NCBI GenBank assembly: GCA_023394955.1
Contig: JAEWZY010000010.1
Span: 1 to 64,000, forward strand
DNA: 64,000 nt
Reading direction: 5' to 3'
Source: Bacillota bacterium
GTDB taxonomy: Bacteria > Bacillota > UBA4882 > UBA8346
The translations under genes and the position numbers were made by a program. This document shows positions 17,186 through 26,080 of this stretch, in pieces. The notes under the pieces are model-generated. The model was not told where the DNA came from. It saw only the letters and a program-made list of their open reading frames with translations, and ran no database searches. Each line of letters begins with the position of its first letter. The stretch's first letter is position 1.

Positions 17186-17314
17186 CAGGTCAAAAAAATA
17201 TCCCTTATTAAAAACTTAACTGATTATAAACTTTGCTCAGCGAGAATGTCTGGCCAAGATGTCTAACAACGACTCACCCCAACGTCAAATAGTGTTTATA
17301 GTTACTATGATCCA

Positions 17315-17452
17315 GCCCCTCTCTGTTTCGACCTTTGCTTCTGAATGTCGTTTCAACAAAGAGGGGCGCGGGGACTAGGTTTCAAATTCCCGTCTTGATC
17401 AGCCTTTCCTCTCTATTGACACGACTTTCAGCATCTCTTCATGATAGAGAGG
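17315..17452 (+). ncRNA. Structured leader of unknown class before amt
   Basis: The 343-base gap 17186-17528 holds three consecutive hairpins: GCCCCTCT/AGAGGGGC (17315-17322 with 17360-17367, extended by TGTT/AACA and CGAC/GTCG), CGGGGA/TTCCCG (17369-17374 with 17387-17392) and CCTCTCTAT/ATAGAGAGG (17408-17416 with 17444-17452). None is followed by a U-run and none carries the ANTAR hexaloop. I do not recognise a known riboswitch. No clear promoter was found. Confidence 0.4.
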
Positions 17453-17528
17453 CTAGGTGACTTGCTTTAAAATTACCATACCTGAGTCAACTTTATAATT
17501 AGAACAATTTATACGAGGAGGTAACATT

Positions 17529-19253
17529 ATGTTTTCAGCTGTAAACACAATATGGGTTCTTCTAGCATCGGCATTGGTGTTTTTTATGCAAGCCGGATTC
17601 GCAATGGTTGAATCCGGAATGACCAGAGCAAAGAACGCAGGAAACATCATCATGAAAAACTTGATGGACTTTGCAATCGGTACACCAATCTACTGGATAT
17701 TAGGTTTTGGGATCATGTTTGGCGGAAGCGGCGCTTTAATAGGGGGAATTGACTTCTTTACTCAAGGAGCATATTCAGCAATCCTTCCGTCCGGAGTTCC
17801 AAAGTATGCTTATCTCATCTTTCAGACGGTATTCTGCGCTACAGCCGCAACCATAGTATCCGGCGCAATGGCTGAACGCACCAAATTTTTTGCTTATTGC
17901 CTATACAGCGCTGCGATTAGCGCAATTGTGTATCCCGTTTCCGGCCATTGGATCTGGGGCGGCGGTTGGCTTGCCCAGTTGGGATTCCACGATTTTGCAG
18001 GTTCAACCGCTGTACACATGGTAGGTGGAGTTGCAGCCCTAGTTGGAGCAAAAATATTAGGTCCCCGTATCGGAAAGTATGACAGTAATGGTAAACCCAA
18101 AGCGATTCCCGGCCACAGTTTAACTCTTGCGGCTTTAGGAGTTTTCATCCTCTGGTTTTGCTGGTTCGGATTTAACGGCGGTTCTACTGTTGCAGCGGAA
18201 GGCGATTCGGTACTGGAGGCAATGGGGAATATCTTCACCACTACAAACCTTGCGGCAGCGGTAGCCTCGATCGTAGTTATGATAATTACTTGGATTCGTT
18301 ATAAAAAGCCTGATGTATCAATGACCTTAAATGGTTCATTGGCTGGTCTGGTCGCTATTACGGCGGGAACGGATCTTGTTACTCCCGCGGGTTCGTTCTT
18401 CATTGGTATGATGGCAGGATTGGTAGTAGTGTACGGGATTGAATTTATCGATAAGGTTCTTAAAATTGACGATCCCGTCGGCGCAATCGGAGTACACGGT
18501 ATCTGTGGCGCCCTAGGCACAGTGATGGTCGGGCTATTCTCCGCAAGTGAATATTCTTATGCCGGTGGCGTAATGTCTAAAGGATTATTTTACGGTGGCG
18601 GATTTAAACTACTCGGCATTGAACTCTTAGGCGTCGTATCGGTTATTGCCTGGGTTAGCATTGCAATGTTTGTCATTTTTACAATCATCAAAAAGACTGT
18701 CGGTCTCCGCGCTTCCCAAGAGGATGAAATTGCCGGTCTGGACGTATCAGAACATGGTTTGGTAAGCGCCTATGCAGACTTCGTATCCATGGATTACAGC
18801 GGAAAAACCGATTACACCGGCACGGGTAACACTGTTCCCATGGATAGCGCTGTTCCTGTACAGGTTGTATCTAACCCAAATGTTACCGCATCCGATATTA
18901 AATTTACCAAAATTGAAATTGTAACTAAGCAAAATAAATTTGAGGCCTTGAAAAACGCTATGGACAAAATAGGCATAACCGGTATGACAGTCTTCAACGT
19001 ACTGGGTTATGGTCTCCAAGGAGGCCGAACTGAATACTATCGTGGCGTTGAGGTTGAGACCCATCTCCTTCCGAAGATCAAAGTTGAAATTGTTGTCAGC
19101 AAGGTTCCCGTAAGGACAGTTATTGAAACTGCAAAAAAAGTTCTTTACACCGGCAATATCGGTGACGGAAAGATCTTCATTTATGATGTTGAAAGTGTCG
19201 TTAAAGTCCGCACCGGTGAAGAAGGTTACGGCGCCTTGCAGGATGTGGAATAA
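17529..19253 (+). CDS. amt: Ammonium transporter fused to a PII signalling domain
   Basis: 574 residues. Residues 1 to about 430 are an Amt channel with about 11 membrane spans; the twin pore histidines appear in STAVHMVGG and GVHGICGALG. Residues about 458-574 are a complete PII (GlnK) domain, with a T-loop containing TEYYRG, the segment HLLPKIKVEIVV and the ATP-binding TGNIGDGKIF loop. Separate GlnK normally plugs Amt when 2-oxoglutarate is low; here the plug is covalent. The Tyr used for uridylylation in proteobacteria is present, but modification is not implied. RBS GAGGAGG. The second asnB follows after 26 bases, probably in the same operon. Confidence 0.92.
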   Translation: MFSAVNTIWVLLASALVFFMQAGFAMVESGMTRAKNAGNIIMKNLMDFAIGTPIYWILGFGIMFGGSGALIGGIDFFTQGAYSAILPSGVPKYAYLIFQTVFCATAATIVSGAMAERTKFFAYCLYSAAISAIVYPVSGHWIWGGGWLAQLGFHDFAGSTAVHMVGGVAALVGAKILGPRIGKYDSNGKPKAIPGHSLTLAALGVFILWFCWFGFNGGSTVAAEGDSVLEAMGNIFTTTNLAAAVASIVVMIITWIRYKKPDVSMTLNGSLAGLVAITAGTDLVTPAGSFFIGMMAGLVVVYGIEFIDKVLKIDDPVGAIGVHGICGALGTVMVGLFSASEYSYAGGVMSKGLFYGGGFKLLGIELLGVVSVIAWVSIAMFVIFTIIKKTVGLRASQEDEIAGLDVSEHGLVSAYADFVSMDYSGKTDYTGTGNTVPMDSAVPVQVVSNPNVTASDIKFTKIEIVTKQNKFEALKNAMDKIGITGMTVFNVLGYGLQGGRTEYYRGVEVETHLLPKIKVEIVVSKVPVRTVIETAKKVLYTGNIGDGKIFIYDVESVVKVRTGEEGYGALQDVE

Positions 19254-19279
19254 TCCCTCATTTTAGGAGGTCACCACTT

Positions 19280-20857
19280 ATGTGTTCAATTATGGGTTAT
19301 ACCGGTAGCTCAATCAGCTTAACTAAATTTAGGAAATGTTTCGACCGGACCATTTCCCGTGGCCCGGATATGACGAGAATTATCGAAACGGAAAAAGGGG
19401 TATTGGGCTTTCATCGTCTGGCAATCATGGACTTGAACCAGTCAGGAATGCAACCCTTTGCGCTTAACGGCAACTATCTTGTTTGTAACGGAGAGATCTA
19501 CGGATTCAGAGCTTTGAAAAAAGCTTTAGCTACGGAATATACCTTTAACAGCGATTCCGACTGCGAAATATTGCTTCCAATGTATGAAAAATACGGCCTT
19601 GGCATGTTTGAAAAGCTGGATGCCGAGTTCGCTCTGATTATTTACGATGGTGGTAAGAAGTCCTACATTGCCGCGCGGGACCCCATCGGGATCCGTCCGT
19701 TGTTTTACGGCTATGACCAGGACGGCGCCATCATCTTCGCCAGCGAAGCCAAGAACCTCCTCGGTTTAACTGATAAAATCATCCCGTTTCCGCCCGGACA
19801 TTATTATGCGGATGGAAAGTTCGTCCGCTACCGGGATATGACTAAGGCAGAGGCTATATGTTACGATGATCTTGAAACAATTTGCCGGAACATTCATGAC
19901 AAATTGTCGGCAGGGATCAAAAAGCGGCTGGATGCGGACGCGCCGCTGGGTTTCTTGCTTAGCGGCGGTTTGGATAGTTCGTTGGTCTGCGCAGTAGCTA
20001 CGAAAATATTAGACAAACCGATCCGTACCTTTGCCATCGGCATGAGCACCGACGCCATTGACTTGAAATATGCCAAGCAAGCGGCTGACTATCTCCGGAG
20101 CGTTCACACGGAAGTCATTATCACTAAAGAGGATGTCATCAAAGCATTGCCGGATGTCATTTCAGTCCTCGGAACCTATGATATTACCACTATCAGGGCT
20201 AGTATCGGCATGTATTTACTTTGCAAAGCCATTCACGAAACCACCGCCATTCGGGTGCTGCTGACCGGCGAAATCTCCGATGAACTGTTCGGATACAAAT
20301 ATACCGATTTCGCGCCAAACGCTGAGGCTTTCCAGGAAGAAGCCGCCAAGCGAATCCGCGAGCTCCATATGTATGATGTGCTCCGTGCCGACCGTTGCAT
20401 CTCCTCAAACTCTCTGGAAGCGAGAGTACCCTTTGGCGACCTGGATTTTGTTGAGTATGTAATGAACATTGATCCTGCAAAGAAGCTCAACACCTATGGC
20501 AAGGGCAAGTACTTGTTACGGCGCGCCTTTGAAGGCGACTATCTGCCGCATTCAATCCTGATGCGTGAAAAAGCGGCCTTTAGCGATGCTATCGGCCACT
20601 CAATGGTGGATTACCTAAAAGAACATGCTGCGGCTAAATATTCGGACGCCGAGTATGAAAAACGCTGTAAACAGTATGATTTTGCGATTCCGTTCACCAA
20701 GGAGTCTCTACTTTATCGCGAATTATTCGAGTGTTATTACCCCGGCCAAGCGGAGATGGTAGTCGATTTCTGGATGCCGAATAAAGAGTGGGACGGCTGT
20801 AACGTAACCGACCCGTCCGCCCGCGCGCTTTCCAACTATGGGGCAAGCGGTGAATGA
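19280..20857 (+). CDS. asnB2: Asparagine synthetase B, second copy
   Basis: 525-residue glutamine-dependent asparagine synthetase of the E. coli AsnB size class. Starts MCSIMGY (nucleophile Cys2), with SRGPD, CNGEIYG, ARDPIGIRPLFYG in the glutaminase half and LLSGGLDSSLVCA plus TGEISDELFGYKYT in the synthetase half. It is clearly diverged from the copy at 693 (615 residues), not a recent duplicate. GGAGG lies before the ATG. It is placed right after amt-PII, so ammonium entry and asparagine storage are probably expressed together. Confidence 0.92.
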   Translation: MCSIMGYTGSSISLTKFRKCFDRTISRGPDMTRIIETEKGVLGFHRLAIMDLNQSGMQPFALNGNYLVCNGEIYGFRALKKALATEYTFNSDSDCEILLPMYEKYGLGMFEKLDAEFALIIYDGGKKSYIAARDPIGIRPLFYGYDQDGAIIFASEAKNLLGLTDKIIPFPPGHYYADGKFVRYRDMTKAEAICYDDLETICRNIHDKLSAGIKKRLDADAPLGFLLSGGLDSSLVCAVATKILDKPIRTFAIGMSTDAIDLKYAKQAADYLRSVHTEVIITKEDVIKALPDVISVLGTYDITTIRASIGMYLLCKAIHETTAIRVLLTGEISDELFGYKYTDFAPNAEAFQEEAAKRIRELHMYDVLRADRCISSNSLEARVPFGDLDFVEYVMNIDPAKKLNTYGKGKYLLRRAFEGDYLPHSILMREKAAFSDAIGHSMVDYLKEHAAAKYSDAEYEKRCKQYDFAIPFTKESLLYRELFECYYPGQAEMVVDFWMPNKEWDGCNVTDPSARALSNYGASGE

Positions 20858-20908
20858 TATCAACAACAACAATACATAGCTACTATTATTTCAATAACCC
20901 TAAGGAGC

Positions 20909-20937
20909 TTTTTACACTTTCTCCTTTACATTTTAAA
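20909..20937. repeat. Short dispersed intergenic repeat, copy 2
   Basis: TTTTTACACTTTCTCCTTTA followed by CATTTTAAA, matching the element at 511-546 over about 22 bases with one C/T difference. Both copies flank asnB genes, one upstream and one downstream. Confidence 0.45.
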
Positions 20938-20949
20938 AATTCATAGCAA

Positions 20950-20977
20950 AAAGCCTGCGGAAATCTCCACAGGCTTT
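20950..20977. terminator. Bidirectional terminator between asnB2 and tmRNA
   Basis: Stem AAAGCCTG/CAGGCTTT (20950-20957 with 20970-20977), extended inside by GGA/TCC. On the minus strand it ends in TTTTT and serves tmRNA; on the plus strand a T-rich stretch follows and may serve asnB2. Confidence 0.75.
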
Positions 20978-20988
20978 GAATTTTTATT

Positions 20989-21338
20989 TGGTGGAGGCGG
21001 GGGGAGTCGAACCCCCGTCCGAAAAGGCAGCCACAAAGGCTTCTCCGGGTGCAGACCGCAGTTTAAATTTCGCCTCGCAATCGTCTACGGACGAACTAAA
21101 GCTTAGCTATCGCGATGTTCTTAGCACCAGCCTCCGCGAATTGGCTGATGAGCGTCCCGGTTTATTTGACGCCCGCCCCGACCTCCCGGGTTAAGCTCGG
21201 TTTGGACGGCTACTTAAATTAAGCAGCTAAAGCGTAATTATTATTGGCACTTAATGTGCTTGCTGCAGTTTAACGAGGCCACAGCACCTCGACCCGCTAC
21301 CTATGCCACCGCACTCCCCGTCGAAACCGGTCGCCCCC
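20989..21338 (-). ncRNA. ssrA: tmRNA
   Basis: About 350 nt. The 5' end GGGGGCG (21338 down) pairs with CGCCTCC before the encoded 3' ACCA (20989), with the tRNA-like GGTTTCGACGGG and GGTTCGACTCC segments. The tag reading frame (21219-21248, minus) codes for ANNNYALAA and stops at TAA. tmRNA rescues stalled ribosomes together with SmpB, whose gene lies just upstream. The boundaries come from acceptor-stem pairing. Confidence 0.95.
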
Positions 21339-21344
21339 GATTTT

Positions 21345-21482
21345 TTAGGAGTCAGTACCCAGTAGCCAGGAGTCAGTAAATTGTAGTGTACAATTTGAAG
21401 CCTAAAATCACCCAGCTTCAACCTCTTTTCATTTCGCCAACAATGCCCAACTCAAAACATGCCGGCTCCTGACTCCTGTCTT
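21345..21482. repeat. Repeat words of a GACTCCTG family
   Basis: The gap between tmRNA and smpB holds AGGAGTCAG at 21348 and again at about 21370, and GCCGGCTCCTGACTCCTGTC near 21462-21481. Related words occur at about 36138-36163 and 59951-59971, always between genes. It may be a small dispersed intergenic repeat. No gene is visible here. Confidence 0.35.
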
Positions 21483-21509
21483 CTGTATTCTATATCATTA
21501 TACTCTTTT

Positions 21510-21983
21510 TTACCTCATTCGTTGCTTAAGCGCTTTATCAATATTTCTTTTGGCGTCGCGCTCGGCGATATCTTCGCGTTTATCGTAAAGCTTTTTACCA
21601 CGAGCCAACGCCAGTTCCACCTTGACCCGACCATGCCCGTTAAAGTACATTTGAAGCGGAACCAGAGTTAGGCCTTTCTCCCGAACCTTACCGAACAACC
21701 GGCGGATCTCTTCCTTATGCATCAAGAGTTTCCTGGCCCGGAGCGGTTCATGATTGAACCGGTTCCCAAAATCGTAAGGACTGATATGGCAGTTCACCAG
21801 GAATATCTCACTTCCGTTCCCGTTAATCTGGGCGTAACTATCCTGAAGATTTCCCTTTCCCTGCCGGAGCGACTTAACTTCAGTGCCGGTTAAAGCAATT
21901 CCAGCTTCAAAAGTATCTTCGATAAAATAATCGTGCCGAGCCTTCCGGTTTTCCGCGATTCGCTTTCGCTCCCGTTCCGCCAT
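21510..21983 (-). CDS. smpB: SsrA-binding protein
   Basis: 157-residue OB-fold partner of tmRNA that delivers it to stalled ribosomes. Motifs are RKARHDYFIEDTFEAGIALT, GTEVKSLRQGKGNLQDSYA and the basic C-terminal tail DKREDIAERDAKRNIDKALK. ATG start with AAGGAAG upstream. It lies next to ssrA, the usual pairing. Confidence 0.95.
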   Translation of the reverse strand: MAERERKRIAENRKARHDYFIEDTFEAGIALTGTEVKSLRQGKGNLQDSYAQINGNGSEIFLVNCHISPYDFGNRFNHEPLRARKLLMHKEEIRRLFGKVREKGLTLVPLQMYFNGHGRVKVELALARGKKLYDKREDIAERDAKRNIDKALKQRMR

Positions 21984-22086
21984 GGTTTCACTTCCTTACA
22001 AAGTAGCTATAATATTATAACATGGATTTAGTTTTTGTCAACCAATAGTACCGCAGCGATCAAGCATATACGACTCAACTTCTAAA

Positions 22087-23685
22087 TTACAGCAAAGGAT
22101 GTTGCAAGGTGTCTACCGGCGCATAATCGTCACTTAAGACCGGGACTTTAGCATCTCGGATCCTGTTAAGCACCAGTGAATTCTCGACCAGTGTCTTTAC
22201 ATAGTTAGTTACTTCTTCCTTGATTAATCCATCTTCCTGAAAGGCCTCAGCTTGATTTTGCCATGCTTTTTCGTTCCAAAACTCTTGGTTTTTGGTAGCT
22301 ACCAGAACCACGTTTCGCTCCAATTCATCATCGCTGCCGTCCCAAAAGCCGACTGGAAACAAATAAGCGTGAGGAAAGGCACTCATAAAGGTGCGTGTCA
22401 TCGAATAAAGCAAACGGCTGTTTGGACCTGATAGCGCCCCGATAATGTTGGACACCACCACCCCTTCCGGACTAAGGGCCTTACGGGTGGCTTCCAAAAA
22501 CTCTATTGTAGTTAGATGATAAGGAATAGTACTTTCCGAATAGGCGTCGATGATTACCATATCATATGGCGCGATTCGTCCGGACGCTACATCCCGGGCC
22601 TTTTTGGTTATTAAAAATCGCCCGTCTTCTACTGAAACCCGGAGTTTAGGATCGTTAGGCAGATCAAAAAAATCATAAGCTATCTTGACCACATCCGGAT
22701 CGATCTCAACCACATCAATTTGTTTGATAGAGGGATAATCATTTAAAAATTTTTTCGGGGCTGATCCGCCACCTAAACCGATAAAGAGGACCCGTTCCGG
22801 TTTGGGACGAGCGACAACCCCTAAATGAAGATAAGATGTATAATCGAAGACCATCTCCAACGGGTTATTTACATCCATTGCGCTTTGATAAGAATTATCA
22901 AAGTGCAAGTTCCGTATGGAACCGCTTTCCGCAACCATAATATGATGGTATAAGGAATCCCGTTCATAGATTATCTCGGATTGATCGTAGAAAACAGATG
23001 ATTTTTGCGGCATTATAATTCCGAAAACACTGAGTAATAACAAGCTGATTACGATGATAACCATCAAAAGCCTCCGCAATTGAGAGGATAGTTCCTTATC
23101 CAAAGAATCTTCAGCGCTACGGCCTTTACAGGCTAAAACCAAAAAAGCGAGGCCAAGTAAGATTAACCCCTGGGTCAAAACAATATTACGGACTCCCATT
23201 AAAGGAATTAAAAAAAATGATGTCAAAAACGTTCCAACGATACTCCCGGCGCTGGAAATCGCGGACAAACGGCCGGCAGTATTCCCAATAGTAGACAGGC
23301 TACTACTGGTTAATTTAACGGCGAAAGGAGATATAGTAGCCAGAAGCACACTGGGTACAAAGAAGAACGCCAATGCCGCCATCAGCGAGCCTGCTCTAGG
23401 ACCAAGCACAGCAAAATAATAACCGGCAGGCATAGTCCAAAAAGGTAATAGCCCAACCCAAATTCCGGCTCCGGTTAAAATTATGCCCATCGTTAAGAGA
23501 CTGGGAAACCTATCGGCATAACGCCCTCCAAAATAGTAGCCAAGAGTAAGCGCGGCCATTACCACAACTATTAAGGACCCCCAAATATAAATGGAACTGC
23601 CGAATGTCGGCGCCAAGATGCGGCTTCCGACCATTTCCAGGGACATTAAAACTGCGCCGCTTAAAAAGACGACTAGATAGAGCAT
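22087..23685 (-). CDS. Membrane protein with spermidine-synthase-like domain
   Basis: 532 residues. The N-terminal half has about seven hydrophobic segments (LYLVVFLSGAVLMSLEMVGS to residue about 230). The C-terminal half is a Rossmann aminopropyltransferase-like domain with VLFIGLGGGSAPKKFL, IDVVEIDPDVVKIAYD and the YDMVIIDAYSESTIPYHL region. Similar fused MFS-like/SpeE proteins are common and mostly uncharacterised. A polyamine product is not proven. RBS AAAGGAG. It stands alone. Confidence 0.75.
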   Translation of the reverse strand: MLYLVVFLSGAVLMSLEMVGSRILAPTFGSSIYIWGSLIVVVMAALTLGYYFGGRYADRFPSLLTMGIILTGAGIWVGLLPFWTMPAGYYFAVLGPRAGSLMAALAFFFVPSVLLATISPFAVKLTSSSLSTIGNTAGRLSAISSAGSIVGTFLTSFFLIPLMGVRNIVLTQGLILLGLAFLVLACKGRSAEDSLDKELSSQLRRLLMVIIVISLLLLSVFGIIMPQKSSVFYDQSEIIYERDSLYHHIMVAESGSIRNLHFDNSYQSAMDVNNPLEMVFDYTSYLHLGVVARPKPERVLFIGLGGGSAPKKFLNDYPSIKQIDVVEIDPDVVKIAYDFFDLPNDPKLRVSVEDGRFLITKKARDVASGRIAPYDMVIIDAYSESTIPYHLTTIEFLEATRKALSPEGVVVSNIIGALSGPNSRLLYSMTRTFMSAFPHAYLFPVGFWDGSDDELERNVVLVATKNQEFWNEKAWQNQAEAFQEDGLIKEEVTNYVKTLVENSLVLNRIRDAKVPVLSDDYAPVDTLQHPLL

Positions 23686-23779
23686 GGGATTCTCCTTTAC
23701 GTAGTTCTCTTAATTGGACATTCTGCTATTAAACCCCAGGTTCCTGCCGAACCATAAATATTATGACCAAAAAATAAAA

Positions 23780-23800
23780 AGCCGTCCCTCTCGGACGGCT
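23780..23800 (-). terminator. Terminator downstream of ackA
   Basis: Stem AGCCGTCC/GGACGGCT with a five-base loop. On the minus strand it is followed by TTTTTATTTTTT. The rest of 23801-23927 shows no gene. Confidence 0.8.
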
Positions 23801-23927
23801 AATAAGTTATAGATGAATACCGCAGTAACGTTACGTGTTAAATTTACTAAATAACGAATATTGAATGCGCAATGCATAACTAATTCAAACTAACACGGAC
23901 GCCGCTTTGCCAAACACAGATGTAAAA

Positions 23928-25127
23928 CTACCTCACCAACTCATAGGAATCCCTAGCGATCAACAACTCCTCATTTGTTGGAACCACCATTACCGTTACC
24001 TTAGAACGGGGTTTACTGATAATCGCCTCTTGGCCCCGGAGTCCGTTATTCTTTTTCGAATCAAAGTCCACTCCTAAATGGGTGAGTTGTTTACAGACAT
24101 CCTCGCGGCTTAAAAAATCATTCTCTCCGATACCGGCGGTAAAGACCAGCACATCCAATCCACCCAAAATTGCATAATATGAGCCAACGTATTTCACTAT
24201 ACTTTGAATAAAAATATCATAAGCGTCCTGAGCCCGTTGATCACCTTCATGTCTGGCTTTCTGAATATCCCGCATATCGCTGTAACCGGTCATTCCCAAA
24301 AAACCGCTTTTTTTATTCATCAAAGTATCGATCTCATTCGGATTTAAATTCAATGCGTTTTGCAAAAAAGGAACAATCGCCGGATCGATATCTCCGCAAC
24401 GGGTCCCCATTACAAAGCCTTCCAAGGGTGTAAAACCCATGGACGTATCAAAACATTTTCCATCCTTAATCGCTGCAGCGCTGCTGCCATTCCCCAAGTG
24501 CAAAGTGACCATTTTCAATTTGCCCAGATCCTTTTTGAAGATCTCTGCCGCTCGTTTCGATACGTAACGGTGGGAGGTCCCATGAAAACCATAACGCCGA
24601 ATTCGATATTTTTCATAATACTCATAAGGTAAAGCATATAAAAATGAGGAGCGGGGCATAGTCTGATGAAAAGCGGTATCAAAAACAGCTATTTGAGGAG
24701 TATTGGGCATTAATTTTTTACATGCTACTATACCCATGATGTTGGCCGGCATATGCAACGGTCCCAGTTCTCTGAGGCTTTCAATCTGTTTTAATTCCTC
24801 CTCCCCAACTACCACTGCGCTGGAGAAAATTTCACCGCCATGCAAAACCCGGTGTCCTACGGCTTTAATCTCATCTAAAGATTTGACAATTCCTTTGTCG
24901 GGAGCGGTTAGAAACTCTAACACTGCTTCAAGGGCTTCACTGTGATCGTTTACCTTTTGCTCCAGTTGAACTTTGGCTGCGCCTTTCGGCTGATGATTGA
25001 TTATCGCATTTCCATTTGTACTCCCGATACGCTCTACTAGACCGGAGGCTAATACTTCTTCGTTACGCATTTGGTATAGCTTGTACTTTAACGATGAACT
25101 CCCGCTGTTAAGAACCAAAATAAGCAC
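23928..25127 (-). CDS. ackA: Acetate kinase
   Basis: Forms ATP and acetate from acetyl phosphate in fermentation. 399 residues with VLNSGSSSLKYKLYQM at the start, HRVLHGGEIFSSAVVV, FDTAFHQTMP, RRYGFHGTSHRYVS, HLGNGSSAAAIKDGK and the adenine-site region GIGENDFLSREDVC. I chose the GTG at 25127 because GGAGG lies eight bases before it; the upstream ATG lies ahead of the ribosome site. No pta lies nearby. A promoter and an inverted repeat lie upstream. Confidence 0.95.
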   Translation of the reverse strand: MLILVLNSGSSSLKYKLYQMRNEEVLASGLVERIGSTNGNAIINHQPKGAAKVQLEQKVNDHSEALEAVLEFLTAPDKGIVKSLDEIKAVGHRVLHGGEIFSSAVVVGEEELKQIESLRELGPLHMPANIMGIVACKKLMPNTPQIAVFDTAFHQTMPRSSFLYALPYEYYEKYRIRRYGFHGTSHRYVSKRAAEIFKKDLGKLKMVTLHLGNGSSAAAIKDGKCFDTSMGFTPLEGFVMGTRCGDIDPAIVPFLQNALNLNPNEIDTLMNKKSGFLGMTGYSDMRDIQKARHEGDQRAQDAYDIFIQSIVKYVGSYYAILGGLDVLVFTAGIGENDFLSREDVCKQLTHLGVDFDSKKNNGLRGQEAIISKPRSKVTVMVVPTNEELLIARDSYELVR

Positions 25128-25169
25128 AAAAAAACCTCCAAACAAATGTAATTTATGAAAAAAATAATA

Positions 25170-25233
25170 ACTACCCAGGTAGTCAAGGTTTTACTGCCAT
25201 CTCTATTATAATCAGGGTCAAAATGGTTTGCAA
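25170..25233 (-). promoter_or_regulatory. ackA promoter with inverted repeat
   Basis: TTGCAA (25228-25233), 17 bases, TATAAT (25205-25210). An inverted repeat ACTACC-N2-GGTAGT (25170-25183) lies about 20 bases downstream of the start point. It could be an operator, perhaps for the TrmB-family regulator encoded just upstream. That link is inference. Confidence 0.55.
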
Positions 25234-25257
25234 TCCAATTTACAAAACGATAACATT

Positions 25258-26034
25258 TTAAAACCTTAAACGTTCCAATTCTATCCCAAAATCTTCCGCA
25301 AATTTCTTACCATAGAACTTCATAATTTTACTTTGATAAATTTCATGCTTCACGTATTCTTTAGCGATCTTGACCAGACCATAATTAGTGGTCCATGCTA
25401 TTCCGGAAGGATGTTCAGTGACTCCCAAAAGCGCGCTCGTCTCGTCGTTTACCATTACAAACATTCTACCACGGTGTTCCTCCATGACCTGGGCTTCATA
25501 ACCATGATTAAAGAACTCGCCATAATCAGGTTGTTCCCTACCGCAAATCACACCATAAAGCTTTACATAACGATCGGCGGCCTTAATTAGCTCGTTTCGG
25601 ATTTGCCGGTACTCATCATCCCATAAAAAAGCGACTAACTCAGTTGTAGTCTCTGATATTAATTGTTGCGCTTTTTGAATTATTTCTTCATATCCTTTTA
25701 TATTAAAAATATACTCTCCGCTTTGATTAAAGAACAGTTCTTTAAATGAATCGTTAAGCCGTTTCAAAGAACTATTGTAGTCGTTCTTAAATGTTTGAAA
25801 CATCTTGTCCGGAGCAACCGGAAGATATTTAACCGGATCTCCGGTTATGGTAATGATTAAATTACGTTCCTTCAGTTTTTCGATGGTTTCATAAATTTTA
25901 GCGGTTGGAATACCGGAATTCTTAGCTAATTCATAACCTGTGACCGGATTTTTATGTGCCAGGCCAATATAGGCTTTGGCTTCATAAATGCTGAAACCAA
26001 ATTTAGCTAAATCCTTAATTATCTCCTGATTCAT
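25258..26034 (-). CDS. TrmB-family transcriptional regulator
   Basis: 258 residues. N-terminal winged helix (about 1-80: LAKFGFSIYEAKAYIGLAHK, GYELAKNSGIPTAKIYETIE), then a PLD-like TrmB effector domain (IQKAQQLISETTTELVAFLW). TrmB proteins respond to sugars or central metabolites. It lies just upstream of ackA on the same strand, so acetate or sugar metabolism is a plausible target. The effector cannot be read from the sequence. Confidence 0.8.
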   Translation of the reverse strand: MNQEIIKDLAKFGFSIYEAKAYIGLAHKNPVTGYELAKNSGIPTAKIYETIEKLKERNLIITITGDPVKYLPVAPDKMFQTFKNDYNSSLKRLNDSFKELFFNQSGEYIFNIKGYEEIIQKAQQLISETTTELVAFLWDDEYRQIRNELIKAADRYVKLYGVICGREQPDYGEFFNHGYEAQVMEEHRGRMFVMVNDETSALLGVTEHPSGIAWTTNYGLVKIAKEYVKHEIYQSKIMKFYGKKFAEDFGIELERLRF

Positions 26035-26080
26035 CTCAAACCCTATTAAATAGCATTTTTATTTTCCACCAACATAACAA

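Noticed and set aside
17417..17446. TTGACA in the amt leader as a promoter
   Set aside because: No acceptable -10 at 16-18 bases, and the box lies in the loop of the third hairpin. A sigma-54 GG-N10-GC pair was also sought and not found.
20976..21194. 72-residue plus-strand frame
   Set aside because: Falls inside the tmRNA gene on the opposite strand.
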